Part shown: positions 39,801 through 52,664 of the stretch, in pieces
Layout of the letters: each line of letters opens with the position of its first letter
Position numbering within the stretch: position 1 is the first letter of the stretch
From: Cyprinodon diabolis
Lineage: Eukaryota; Chordata; Actinopteri; Cyprinodontiformes; Cyprinodontidae
Length of the DNA: 64,000 bases
NCBI GenBank assembly: GCA_030533445.1
Contig: JARPUW010000526.1
Coordinates: 51,086 to 115,085, forward strand
Direction: 5' to 3'
Translations under genes and position numbers: made by a program
Notes under the pieces: generated by a model
The model's input: the letters and a program-made list of their open reading frames with translations, nothing else
Told to the model about the DNA's origin: nothing
Databases searched by the model: none

Positions 39801-41857
39801 TTATCTCACTGTGAAAAGAGCGTTTTGGCCTCAACTTCTGATTTGAAGCTTGGAACCAAAAACATCTGCTCAAATCTACTTTATATAGTTAGTTTTCAGC
39901 TCTAGATGATTGCCAGAAAAGATCATGGCTGTATCATTAATGGTTTGTCTGTTACAACTCCAGAGGCCAAAATGGCATTATCTCACTGTGAAAAGAGCGT
40001 TTTGGCCTCAACTTCTGATTTCAAGCTTGGAACCAAAAACATCTGCTCAAATCTACTTTATATTGTTAGTTTTCAGCTCTAGATGATTGCCAGAAAAGAT
40101 CATGCCTGTATCATTAATGGTTTGTCTGTTACAACTCCAGAGGCCAAAATGGCATTATCTCACTGTGAAAAGAGCGTTTTGGCCACAACCTTCTGATTTG
40201 AAGCTTGGAACCAAAAACATCTGCTCAAATCTACTTTATATTGTTAGTTTTCAGCTCTAGATGATTGCCAGAAAAGATCATGGCTGTATCATTAATGGTT
40301 TGTCTGTTACAACTCCAGAGGCCAAAATGGCATTATCTCACTGTGAAAAGAGCGTTTTGGCCTCAACCTTCTGATTTGAAGCTTGGAACCAAAAACATCT
40401 GCTCAAATCTACTTTTATATTGTTAGTTTTCAGCTCTAGATGATTGCCAGAAAAGATCATGGCTGTATCATTAATGGTTTGTCTGATACAACTCCAGAGG
40501 CCAAAATGGCATTATCTCACTGTGAAAAGAGCTTTTTGGCCTCAACTTCTGTTTTGAAGCTTGGAGCCAAAAACATCTGCTCAAATCTACTTTATATTGT
40601 TAGTTTTCAGCTCTAGATGATTGCCAGAAAAGATCATGGCTGTATCATTAATGGTTTGTCTGATACAACTCCAGAGGCCAAAATGGCATTATCTCACTGT
40701 GAAAAGAGCTTTTTGGCCTCAACTTCTGTTTTGAAGCTTGGAGCCAAAAACATCTGCTCAAATCTACTTTATATTGTTAGTTTTCAGCTCTAGATGATTG
40801 CCAGAAAAGATCATGGCTGTATCATTAATGGTTTGTCTGTTACAACTCCAGAGGCCAAAATGGCATTATCTCACTGTGAAAAGAGCGTTTTGGCCTCAAC
40901 CTTCTAATTTGAAGCTTGGAACCAAAAACATCTGCTCAAATCTATTTTATATTGTTAGTTTTCAGCTCTAGATGATTGCCAGAAAAGATCATGGCTCTAT
41001 CATTAATGGTTTGTCTGTTACAACTCCAGAGGCCAAAATGGCATTATCTCACTGTGAAAAGAGCGTTTTGGCCTCAACTTCTGATTTGAAGCTTGGAACC
41101 AAAAACATCTGCTCAAATCTACTTTATATTGTTAGTTTTCAGCTCTAGATGATTGCCAGAAAAGATCATGGCTGTATCATTAATGGTTTGTCTGTTACAA
41201 CTCCAGAGGCCAAAATGGCATTATCTCACTGTGAAAAGAGCGTTTTGGCCTCAACTTCTGATTTCAAGCTTGGAACCAAAAACATCTGCTCAAATCTACT
41301 TTATATTGTTAGTTTTCAGCTCTAGATGATTGCCAGAAAAGATCATGGCTGTATCATTAATGGTTTGTCTGTTACAACTCCAGAGGCCAAAATGGCATTA
41401 TCTCACTGTGAAAAGAGCGTTTTGGCCTCAACTTCTGATTTCAAGCTTGGAACCAAAAACATCTGCTCAAATCTACTTTATATTGTTAGTTTTCAGCTCT
41501 AGATGATTGCCAGAAAAGATCATGGCTGTATCATTAATGGTTTGTCTGTTACAACTCCAGAGGCCAAAATGGCATTATCTCACTGTGAAAAGAGCGTTTT
41601 GGCCACAACCTTCTGATTTGAAGCTTGGAACCAAAAACATCTGCTCAAATCTACTTTATATTGTTAGTTTTCAGCTCTAGATGATTGCCAGAAAAGATCA
41701 TGGCTGTATCATTAATGGTTTGTCTGTTACAACTCCAGAGGCCAAAATGGCATTATCTCACTGTGAAAAGAGCGTTTTGGCCTCAACTTCTGATTTCAAG
41801 CTTGGAACCAAAAACATCTGCTCAAATCTACTTTATATTGTTAGTTTTCAGCTCTAG
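36891..41857 (+). repeat. 28-monomer tandem duplication, copy 2 (4,967 bp)
   Basis: This copy matches 32280-36890 at +4,611 before the two-monomer gap and at +4,967 after it: GATTTGCAGC at 33458 and 38425, AGTTTTT at 34444 and 39411, ACTTTTATAT at 35444 and 40411. It retains the TTATTTCAC and CACTATGAA monomers, as does 28.7-30.1 kb (8,334 bp upstream). The two units were therefore lost from the middle copy. The next monomer (41858) has GGCCACAACC, not GATTTGTCTGATAC. Confidence 0.9.
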
Positions 41858-42567
41858 ATGATTGCCAGAAAAGATCATGGCTGTATCATTAATGGTTTGT
41901 CTGTTACAACTCCAGAGGCCAAAATGGCATTATCTCACTGTGAAAAGAGCGTTTTGGCCACAACCTTCTGATTTGAAGCTTGGAACCAAAAACATCTGCT
42001 CAAATCTACTTTATATTGTTAGTTTTCAGCTCTAGATGATTGCCAGAAAAGATCATGGCTGTATCATTAATGGTTTGTCTGTTACAACTCCAGAGGCCAA
42101 AATGGCATTATCTCACTGTGAAAAGAGCGTTTTGGCCTCAACCTTCTGATTTGAAGCTTGGAACCAAAAACATCTGCTCAAATCTACTTTATATTGTTAG
42201 TTTTCAGCTCTAGATGATTGCCAGAAAAGATCATGGCTGTATCATTAATGGTTTGTCTGTTACAACTCCAGAGGCCAAAATGGCATTATCTCACTGTGAA
42301 AAGAGCGTTTTGGCCTCAACTTCTGATTTGAAGCTTGGAACCAAAAACATCTGCTCAAATCTACTTTATATTGTTAGTTTTCAGCTCTAGATGATTGCCA
42401 GAAAAGATCATGGCTGTATCATTAATGGTTTGTCTGTTACAACTCCAGAGGCCAAAATGGCATTATCTCACTGTGAAAAGAGCGTTTTGGCCTCAACTTC
42501 TGATTTGAAGCTTGGAACCAAAAACATCTGCTCAAATCTACTTTATATTGTTAGTTTTCAGCTCTAG
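41858..42567 (+). repeat. Four linking monomers
   Basis: A GGCCACAACC unit and an extra-C unit (both 178 bp) are followed by two plain units. They join the end of the 4.97-kb duplication to the block that copies 1279-4112. The first two resemble units near 35.1-35.4 kb. Confidence 0.8.
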
Positions 42568-45401
42568 ATGATTGCCAGAAAAGATCATGGCTGTATCATT
42601 AATGGTTTGTCTGTTACAACTCCAGAGGCCAAAATGGCATTATCTCACTGTGAAAAGAGCGTTTTGGCCTCAACTTCTGATTTGAAGCTTGGAACCAAAA
42701 ACATCTGCTCAAATCTACTTTATATTGTTAGTTTTCAGCTCTAGATGATTGCCAGAAAAGATCATGGCTGTATCATTAATGGTTTGTCTGTTACAACTCC
42801 AGAGGCCAAAATGGCATTATCTCACTGTGAAAAGAGCGTTTTGGCCTCAACTTCTGATTTGAAGCTTGGAACCAAAAACATCTGCTCAAATCTACTTTAT
42901 ATTGTTAGTTTTCAGCTCTAGATGATTGCCAGAAAAGATCATGGCTGTATCATTAATGGTTTGTCTGTTACAACTCCAGAGGCCAAAATGGCATTATCTC
43001 ACTGTGAAAAGAGCGTTTTGGCCTCAACCTTCTGATTTGAAGCTTGGAACCAAAAACATCTGCTCAAATCTACTTTATATTGTTAGTTTTCAGCTCTAGA
43101 TGATTGCCAGAAAAGATCATGGCTGTATCATTAATGGTTTGTCTGTTACAACTCCAGAGGCCAAAATGGCATTATCTCACTGTGAAAAGAGCGTTTTGGC
43201 CTCATCTTCTGATTTGAAGCTTGGAACCAAAAACATCTGCTCAAATCTACTTTATATTGTTAGTTTTCAGCTCTAGATGATTGCCAGAAAAGATCATGGC
43301 TGTATCATTAATGGTTTTTCTGTTACAACTCCAGAGGCCAAAATGGCATTATCTCACTGTGAAAAGAACGTTTTGGCCTCAACTTCTGATTTGAAGCTTG
43401 GAACCAAAAACATCTGCTCAAATCTACTTTATATTGTTAGTTTTCAGCTCTAGATGATTGCCAGAAAAGATCATGGCTGTATCATTAATGGTTTGTCTGT
43501 TACAACTCCAGAGGCCAAAATGGCATTATCTCACTGTGAAATGAGCGTTTTGGCCTCAACTTCTGATTTGAAGCTTGGAACCAAAAACATCTGCTCAAAT
43601 CTACTTTATATTGTTAGTTTTCAGCTCTAGATGATTGCCAGAAAAGATCATGGCTGTATCATTAATGGTTTGTCTGTTACAACTCCAGAGGCCAAAATGG
43701 CATTATCTCACTGTGAAAAGAGCGTTTTGGCCTCAACTTCTGATTTGAAGCTTGGAACCAAAAACATCTGCTCAAATCTACTTTGTATTGTTAGTTTTCA
43801 GCTCTAGGTGATTGCCAGAAAAGATCATGGCTGTATCATTAATGGTTTGTCTGTTACAACTCCAGAGGCCAAAATGGCATTATCTCACTGTGAAATGAGC
43901 GTTTTGGCCTCAACTTCTGATTTGAAGCTTGGAACCTAAAACATCTGCTCAAATCTACTTTATATTGTTAGTTTTCAGCTCTAGATGATTGCCAGAAAAG
44001 ATCATGGCTGTATCATTAATGGTTTGTCTGTTACAACTCCAGAGGCCAAAATGGCATTATCCCACTGTGAAAAGAGCGTTTTGGCCTCAACTTCTGATTT
44101 GAAGCTTGGAACCAAAAACATCTGCTCAAATCTACTTTATATTGTTAGTTTTCAGCTCTAGATGATTGCCAGAAAAGATCATGGCTGTATCATTAATGGT
44201 TTGTCTGTTACAACTCCAGAGGCCAAAATGGCATTATCTCACTGTGAAAAGAGCGTTTTGGCCTCAACTTCTGATTTGAAGCTTGGAACCAAAAACATCT
44301 GCTCAAATCTACTTTATATTGTTAGTTTTCAGCTCTAGATGATTGCCAGAAAAGATCATGGCTGTATCATTAATGGTTTGTCTGTTACAACTCCAGAGGC
44401 CAAAATGGCATTATCTCACTGTGAAAAGAGCGTTTTGGCCTCAACCTTCTGATTTGAAGCTTGGAACCAAAAACATCTGCTCAAATCTACTTTATATTGT
44501 TAGTTTTCAGCTCTAGATGATTGCCAGAAAAGATCATGGCTGTATCATTAATGGTTTGTCTGTTACAACTCCAGAGGCCAAAATGGCATTATCTCACTGT
44601 GAAAAGAGCGTTTTGGCCTCATCTTCTGATTTGAAGCTTGGAACCAAAAACATCTGCTCAAATCTACTTTATATTGTTAGTTTTCAGCTCTAGATGATTG
44701 CCAGAAAAGATCATGGCTGTATCATTAATGGTTTGTCTGTTACAACTCCAGAGGCCAAAATGGCATTATCTCACTGTGAAATGAGCGTTTTGGCCTCAAC
44801 TTCTGATTTGAAGCTTGGAACCAAAAACATCTGCTCAAATCTACTTTATATTGTTAGTTTTCAGCTCTAGATGATTGCCAGAAAAGATCATGGCTGTATC
44901 ATTAATGGTTTGTCTGTTACAACTCCAGAGGCCAAAATGGCATTATCTCACTGTGAAATGAGCGTTTTGGCCTCAACTTCTGATTTGAAGCTTGGAACCA
45001 AAAACATCTGCTCAAATCTACTTTATATTGTTAGTTTTCAGCTCTAGATGATTGCCAGAAAAGATCATGGCTGTATCATTAATGGTTTGTCTGTTACAAC
45101 TCCAGAGGCCAAAATGGCATTATCTCACTGTGAAAAGAGCGTTTTGGCCTCAACTTCTGATTTGAAGCTTGGAACCAAAAACATCTGCTCAAATCTACTT
45201 TATATTGTTAGTTTTCAGCTCTAGATGATTGCCAGAAAAGATCATGGCTGTATCATTAATGGTTTGTCTGTTACAACTCCAGAGGCCAAAATGGCATTAT
45301 CTCACTGTGAAAAGAGCGTTTTGGCCTCAACTTCTGATTTGAAGCTTGGAACCAAAAACATCTGCTCAAATCTACTTTATATTGTTAGTTTTCAGCTCTA
45401 G
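42568..45401 (+). repeat. Distant copy of the 16-monomer block at 1279-4112
   Basis: This block has the same order of 16 variant monomers as 1279-4112 and the same internal spacings, including GAAAAGAACG (43361), CTTTGTATT, GTG start with GAACCTAAAAC (about 43930) and TATCCCAC (about 44061). It lies after the whole chain of tandem duplications, which is why the two copies are 41 kb apart. Confidence 0.88.
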
Positions 45402-48235
45402 ATGATTGCCAGAAAAGATCATGGCTGTATCATTAATGGTTTGTCTGTTACAACTCCAGAGGCCAAAATGGCATTATCTCACTGTGAAAAGAGCGTTTTG
45501 GCCTCAACTTCTGATTTGAAGCTTGGAACCAAAAACATCTGCTCAAATCTACTTTATATTGTTAGTTTTCAGCTCTAGATGATTGCCAGAAAAGATCATG
45601 GCTGTATCATTAATGGTTTGTCTGTTACAACTCCAGAGGCCAAAATGGCATTATCTCACTGTGAAAAGAGCGTTTTGGCCTCAACTTCTGATTTGAAGCT
45701 TGGAACCAAAAACATCTGCTCAAATCTACTTTATATTGTTAGTTTTCAGCTCTAGATGATTGCCAGAAAAGATCATGGCTGTATCATTAATGGTTTGTCT
45801 GTTACAACTCCAGAGGCCAAAATGGCATTATCTCACTGTGAAAAGAGCGTTTTGGCCTCAACCTTCTGATTTGAAGCTTGGAACCAAAAACATCTGCTCA
45901 AATCTACTTTATATTGTTAGTTTTCAGCTCTAGATGATTGCCAGAAAAGATCATGGCTGTATCATTAATGGTTTGTCTGTTACAACTCCAGAGGCCAAAA
46001 TGGCATTATCTCACTGTGAAAAGAGCGTTTTGGCCTCATCTTCTGATTTGAAGCTTGGAACCAAAAACATCTGCTCAAATCTACTTTATATTGTTAGTTT
46101 TCAGCTCTAGATGATTGCCAGAAAAGATCATGGCTGTATCATTAATGGTTTTTCTGTTACAACTCCAGAGGCCAAAATGGCATTATCTCACTGTGAAAAG
46201 AACGTTTTGGCCTCAACTTCTGATTTGAAGCTTGGAACCAAAAACATCTGCTCAAATCTACTTTATATTGTTAGTTTTCAGCTCTAGATGATTGCCAGAA
46301 AAGATCATGGCTGTATCATTAATGGTTTGTCTGTTACAACTCCAGAGGCCAAAATGGCATTATCTCACTGTGAAATGAGCGTTTTGGCCTCAACTTCTGA
46401 TTTGAAGCTTGGAACCAAAAACATCTGCTCAAATCTACTTTATATTGTTAGTTTTCAGCTCTAGATGATTGCCAGAAAAGATCATGGCTGTATCATTAAT
46501 GGTTTGTCTGTTACAACTCCAGAGGCCAAAATGGCATTATCTCACTGTGAAAAGAGCGTTTTGGCCTCAACTTCTGATTTGAAGCTTGGAACCAAAAACA
46601 TCTGCTCAAATCTACTTTATATTGTTAGTTTTCAGCTCTAGATGATTGCCAGAAAAGATCATGGCTGTATCATTAATGGTTTGTCTGTTACAACTCCAGA
46701 GGCCAAAATGGCATTATCTCACTGTGAAAAGAGCGTTTTGGCCTCAACTTCTGATTTGAAGCTTGGAACCAAAAACATCTGCTCAAATCTACTTTATATT
46801 GTTAGTTTTCAGCTCTAGATGATTGCCAGAAAAGATCATGGCTGTATCATTAATGGTTTGTCTGTTACAACTCCAGAGGCCAAAATGGCATTATCTCACT
46901 GTGAAAAGAGCGTTTTGGCCTCAACTTCTGATTTGAAGCTTGGAACCAAAAACATCTGCTCAAATCTACTTTATATTGTTAGTTTTCAGCTCTAGATGAT
47001 TGCCAGAAAAGATCATGGCTGTATCATTAATGGTTTGTCTGTTACAACTCCAGAGGCCAAAATGGCATTATCTCACTGTGAAAAGAGCTTTTTGGCCTCA
47101 ACTTCTGTTTTGAAGCTTGGAGCCAAAAAAATCTGCTCAAATCTACTTTATATTGTTAGTTTTCATCTCTAGATGATTGCCAGAAAAGATCATGGCTGTA
47201 TCATTAATGTTTTGTCTGTTACAACTCCAGAGGCCAAAATGGCATTATCTCACTGTGAAAAGAGCGTTTTGGCCTCAACCTTCTGATTTGAAGCTTGGAA
47301 CCAAAAACATCTGCTCAAATCTACTTTATATTGTTAGTTTTCAGCTCTAGATGATTGCCAGAAAAGATCATGGCTGTATCATTAATGGTTTGTCTGTTAC
47401 AACTCCAGAGGCCAAAATGGCATTATCTCACTGTGAAATGAGCGTTTTGGCCTCAACTTCTGATTTGAAGCTTGGAACCAAAAACATCTGCTCAAATCTA
47501 CTTTATATTGTTAGTTTTCAGCTCTAGATGATTGCCAGAAAAGATCATGGCTGTATCATTAATGGTTTGTCTGTTACAACTCCAGAGGCCAAAATGGCAT
47601 TATCTCACTGTGAAATGAGCGTTTTGGCCTCAACTTCTGATTTGAAGCTTGGAACCAAAAACATCTGCTCAAATCTACTTTATATTGTTAGTTTTCAGCT
47701 CTAGATGATTGCCAGAAAAGATCATGGCTGTATCATTAATGGTTTGTCTGTTACAACTCCAGAGGCCAAAATGGCATTATCTCACTGTGAAAAGAGCGTT
47801 TTGGCCTCAACTTCTGATTTGAAGCTTGGAACCAAAAACATCTGCTCAAATCTACTTTGTATTGTTAGTTTTCAGCTCTAGGTGATTGCCAGAAAAGATC
47901 ATGGCTGTATCATTAATGGTTTGTCTGTTACAACTCCAGAGGCCAAAATGGCATTATCTCACTGTGAAATGAGCGTTTTGGCCTCAACTTCTGATTTGAA
48001 GCTTGGAACCTAAAACATCTGCTCAAATCTACTTTATATTGTTAGTTTTCAGCTCTAGATGATTGCCAGAAAAGATCATGGCTGTATCATTAATGGTTTG
48101 TCTGTTACAACTCCAGAGGCCAAAATGGCATTATCCCACTGTGAAAAGAGCGTTTTGGCCTCAACTTCTGATTTGAAGCTTGGAACCAAAAACATCTGCT
48201 CAAATCTACTTTATATTGTTAGTTTTCAGCTCTAG
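45402..48235 (+). repeat. Partial second tandem copy interrupted by seven extra monomers
   Basis: The first six monomers (45402-46464) repeat 42568-43630 at +2,834 (plain, plain, extra-C, CCTCATC, GAACG, GAAATGAG). Seven units follow at 46465-47704: three plain, the GAGCTTTTT/AATGTTTTG pair and two GAAATGAG. The series then resumes with CTTTGTATT (47705), GTG start with GAACCTAAAAC (47882) and TATCCCAC (48059), now at +4,074 from 43930. The difference of 1,240 bp is seven monomers, one with an extra C. Confidence 0.85.
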
Positions 48236-48418
48236 ATGATTGCCAGAAAAGATCATGGCTGTATCATTAATGGTTTGTCTGTTACAACTCCAGAGGCCAA
48301 AATGGCATTATCTCACTGTGAAAAGAGCGTTTTGGCCTCAACTTCTGATTTGAAGCTTGGAACCAAAAACATCTGCTCAAATCTACTTTATATTGTTAGT
48401 TTTCAGCTTCAGCTCTAG
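48236..48418 (+). repeat. 183-bp monomer with a 6-bp duplication at the family A/B boundary
   Basis: TTTTCAGCTCTAG is expanded to TTTTCAGCTTCAGCTCTAG, so the unit is 183 bp. I saw this insertion nowhere else in the window. Its reading frame is 60 codons plus TAG instead of 58. It has no start context or domain and is not a gene. It is the last unit of family A; the next monomer starts AGGATTGCC and carries family B markers. Confidence 0.93.
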
Positions 48419-51400
48419 AGGATTGCCAGAAAAGATCATGGCTGTATCATTAATGGTTTGTCTGTTACAACTCCAGAGGCCAAAATGGCATTATCTCACT
48501 GTGAAATGAGCGTTTTGGCATCAACTTCTGATTTGAAGCTTGAAACCAAAAACATCTGCTCATATCTACTTTATATTGTTAGTTTTCAGCTCTAGGTGAT
48601 TGCCAGAAAAGATCATGGCTGTATCATTAATGGTTTGTCTGTTACAACTCCAGAGGCCAAAATGGCATTATCTCACTGTGAAAAGAGCGTTTTGGCCTCA
48701 ACTTCTGATTTGAAGCTTGGAACCAAAAACATCAACTCAAATCTACTTCATATTGTTAGTTTTCAGCTCTAGGTGATTGCCAGAAAAGATCATGGCTGTA
48801 TCATTAATGGTTTTTCTGTTACAACTCCAGAGGCCAAAATGGCATTATCTCACTGTGAAAACAGCGTTTTTGCCTCAACTTCTGATTTGAAGCTTGGAAC
48901 CAAAAACATCTGCTCAAATCTACTTTATATTGTTAGTTTTCAGCTCTAGATGATTGCCAGAAAAGATTATGGCTGTATCATTAATGGTTTGTCTGTTACA
49001 ACTCCAGAGCCCAAAATGGCATTATCTCACTGTGAAAAGAGCGTTTTGGCCTCAACTTCTGATTTGAAGCTTGGAACCAAAAACATCTGCTCAAATCTAC
49101 TTTATATTGTTCGTTTTCAGCTCTAGATGATTGCCAGAAAAGATCATGGCTGTATCATTAATGGTTTGTCTGTTACAACTCCAGAGGCCAAAATGGCATT
49201 ATCTCACTGTGAAATGAGCGTTTTGGCATCAACTTCTGATTTGAAGCTTGGAACCAAAAACATCTGCTCAAATCTACTTTATATTGTTAGTTTTCAGCTC
49301 TAGATGATTGCCAGAAAAGATCATGGCTGTATCATTAATGGTTTGTCTGTTACAACTCCAGAGGCCAAAATGGCATTATCTCACTGTGAAATGAGCGTTT
49401 TGGCATCAACTTCTGATTTGAAGCTTGAAACCAAAAACATCTGCTCATATCTACTTTATATTGTTAGTTTTCAGCTCTAGATGATTGCCAGAAAAGATCA
49501 TGGCTGTATCATTAATGGTTTGTCTGTTACAACTCCAGAGGCCAAAATGGCATTATCTCACTGTGAAAAGAGCGTTTTGGCCTCAACTTCTGATTTGAAG
49601 CTTGGAACCAAAAACATCTGCTCAAATCTACTTTATATTGTTAGTTTTCAGCTCTAGGTGATTGCCAGAAAAGATCATGGCTGTATCATTAATGGTTTTT
49701 CTGTTACAACTCCAGAGGCCAAAATGGCATTATCTCACTGTGAAAAGAGCGTTTTGGCCTCAACTTCTGATTTGAAGCTTGGAACCAAAAACATCTGCTC
49801 AAATCTACTTTATATTGTTAGTTTTCAGCTCTAGATGATTGCCAGAAAAGATTATGGCTGTATCAATAATGGTTTGTCTGTTACAACTCCAGAGGCCAAA
49901 ATGGCATTATCTCACTGTGAAAAGAGCGTTTTGGCCTCAACTTCTGATTTGAAGCTTGGAACCAAAAACATCTGCTCAAATCTACTTTATATTGTTAGTT
50001 TTCAGCTCTAGATGATTGCCAGAAAAGATCATGGCTGTATCATTAATGGTTTGTCTGTTACAACTCCAGAGGCCAAAATGGCATTATCTCACTGTGAAAT
50101 GAGCGTTTTGGCATCAACTTCTGATTTGAAGCTTGGAACCAAAAACATCTGCTCAAATCTACTTTATATTGTTAGTTTTCAGCTCTAGGTGATTGCCAGA
50201 AAAGATCATGGCTGTATCATTAATGGTTTTTCTGTTACAACTCCAGAGGCCAAAATGGCATTATCTCACTGTGAAAAGAGCGTTTTGGCCTCAACTTCTG
50301 ATTTGAAGCTTGGAACCAAAAACATCTGCTCAAATCTACTTTATATTGTTAGTTTTCAGCTCTAGGTGATTGCCAGAAAAGATTATGGCTGTATCAATAA
50401 TGGTTTGTCTGTTACAACTCCAGAGGCCAAAATGGCATTATCTCACTGTGAAAAGAGCGTTTTGGCCTCAACTTCTGATTTGAAGCTTGGAACCAAAAAC
50501 ATCTGCTCAAATCTACTTTATATTGTTAGTTTTCAGCTCTAGATGATTGCCAGAAAAGATCATGGCTGTATCATTAATGGTTTGTCTGTTACAACTCCAG
50601 AGGCCAAAATGGCATTATCTCACTGTGAAATGAGCGTTTTGGCATCAACTTCTGATTTGAAGCTTGGAACCAAAAACATCTGCTCAAATCTACTTTATAT
50701 TGTTAGTTTTCAGCTCTAGGTGATTGCCAGAAAAGATCATGGCTGTATCATTAATGGTTTTTCTGTTACAACTCCAGAGGCCAAAATGGATTTATCTCAC
50801 TGTGAAAAGAGCGTTTTGGCCTCAACTTCTGATTTGAAGCTTGGAACCAAAAACATCTGCTCAAATCTACTTTATATTGTTAGTTTTCCGCTCTAGATGA
50901 TTGCCAGAAAAGATCATGGGTGTATCATTAATGGTTTGTCTGTTACAACTCCAGAGGCCAAAATGGCATTATCTCACTGTGAAAAGAGCGTTTTGGCCTC
51001 AACTTCTGATTTGAAGCTTGGAACCAAAAACATCTGCTCAAATCTACTTTATATTGTTAGTTTTCAGCTCTAGATGATTGCCAGAAAAGATCATGGGTGT
51101 ATCATTAAAGGTTTGTCTGTTACAACTCCAGAGGCCAAAATGGCATTATCTCACTGTGAAAAGAGCGTTTTGGCCTCAACTTCTGATTTGATGCTTGGAC
51201 CAAAAACATCTGCTCAAATCTACTTTATATTGTTAGTTTTCAGCTCTAGGTGATTGCCAGAAAAGATCATGGCTGTATCATTAATGGTTTTTCTGTTACA
51301 ACTCCAGAGGCCAAAATGGCATTATCTCACTGTGAAAAGAGTGTTTTGGCCTCAACTTCTGATTTGAAGCTTGGAACCAAAAACATCTGCTCAAATCTAC

Positions 51401-51603
51401 TTTATATTGTTAGTTTTCACCTCTAGATGATTGCCAGAAAAGATCATGGCTGTATCATTAATGGTTTGTCTGTTACAACTCCAGAGGCCAAAATGGCATT
51501 ATCTCACTGTGAAATGAGCGTTTCGGCCTCAACTTCTGATTTGAAGCTTGGAACCAAAAACATCTGCTCAAATCTACTTTATATTGTTAGTTTTCAGCTC
51601 TAG
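48419..51603 (+). repeat. HOR B copy 1 (18 monomers, 3,185 bp)
   Basis: Order: AGG start with GGCATC, GAAACC and CATATC; GTG with CTTCATATT; TTTTTCTG with GAAAACAGCG; GATTATGG with GAGCCC; GGCATC; GAAACC; plain; TTTTTCTG; GATTATGG with AATAATGG; GGCATC; TTTTTCTG; GATTATGG; GGCATC; TTTTTCTG with GGATTTATC; GGGTG; GGGTG with TTAAAGG and TTGGACC (176 bp); TTTTTCTG with TTCACCTC; TTTCGGCC. Private variants include ATCAACTCAAAT (about 48733) and a CpG lost to TG at 51341. Confidence 0.9.
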
Positions 51604-52664
51604 AGGATTGCCAGAAAAGATCATGGCTGTATCATTAATGGTTTGTCTGTTACAACTCCAGAGGCCAAAATGGCATTATCTCACTGTGAAATGAGCGTTT
51701 TGGCATCAACTTCTGATTTGAAGCTTGAAACCAAAAACATCTGCTCATATCTACTTTATATTGTTAGTTTTCAGCTCTAGGTTATTGCCAGAAAAGATCA
51801 TGGCTGTATCATTAATGGTTTGTCTGTTACAACTCCAGAGGCCAAAATGGCATTATCTCACTGTGAAAAGAGCGTTTTGGCCTCAACTTCTGATTTGAAG
51901 CTTGGAACCAAAAACATCTGCTCAAATCTACTTTATATTGTTAGTTTTCAGCTCTAGATGATTGCCAGAAAAGATCATGGGTGTATCATTAATGGTTTGT
52001 CTGTTACAACTCCAGAGGCCAAAATGGCATTATCTCACTGTGAAAAGAGCGTTTTGGCCTCAACTTCTGATTTGAAGCTTGGAACCAAAAACATCTGCTC
52101 AAATCTACTTTATATTGTTAGTTTTCAGCTCTAGATGATTGCCAGAAAAGATCATGGGTGTATCATTAAAGGTTTGTCTGTTACAACTCCAGAGGCCAAA
52201 ATGGCATTATCTCACTGTGAAAAGAGCGTTTTGGCCTCAACTTCTGATTTGATGCTTGGACCAAAAACATCTGCTCAAATCTACTTTATATTGTTAGTTT
52301 TCAGCTCTAGGTGATTGCCAGAAAAGATCATGGCTGTATCATTAATGGTTTTTCTGTTACAACTCCAGAGGCCAAAATGGCATTATCTCACTGTGAAAAG
52401 AGCGTTTTGGCCTCAACTTCTGATTTGAAGCTTGGAACCAAAAACATCTGCTCAAATCTACTTTATATTGTTAGTTTTCAGCTCTAGATGATTGCCAGAA
52501 AAGATCATGGCTGTATCATTAATGGTTTGTCTGTTACAACTCCAGAGGCCAAAATGGCATTATCTCACTGTGAAATGAGCGTTTCGGCCTCAACTTCTGA
52601 TTTGAAGCTTGGAACCAAAAACATCTGCTCAAATCTACTTTATATTGTTAGTTTTCAGCTCTAG
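51604..52664 (+). repeat. Six-monomer partial HOR B copy (1,061 bp)
   Basis: An AGG-start GAAACC unit is followed by a plain unit with the rare start GTTATTGCC (51781). The series then jumps to HOR positions 15-18 (GGGTG, GGGTG with TTGGACC, TTTTTCTG, TTTCGGCC) before restarting at 52665. Positions 3-14 are missing. It lies between two full copies and fits an unequal exchange between plain units at HOR positions 2 and 14/15. Confidence 0.87.

Noticed and set aside
36891..41857. Treating the 4.97-kb and 3.72-kb repeats as one fixed HOR period
   Set aside because: Landmark shifts are constant within each pair but differ between pairs, and the flanking monomers at the block ends do not match. 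They are separate events.
48236..48418. 60-codon open reading frame as a small gene
   Set aside because: It is the ordinary 58-codon monomer frame lengthened by a 6-bp duplication. Every plain ATG-start monomer has the same frame two codons shorter.
51427..51603. TTTCGGCC variant as a CENP-B box
   Set aside because: TTCG is present, but the required A four bases later and the CGGG that follows are missing.
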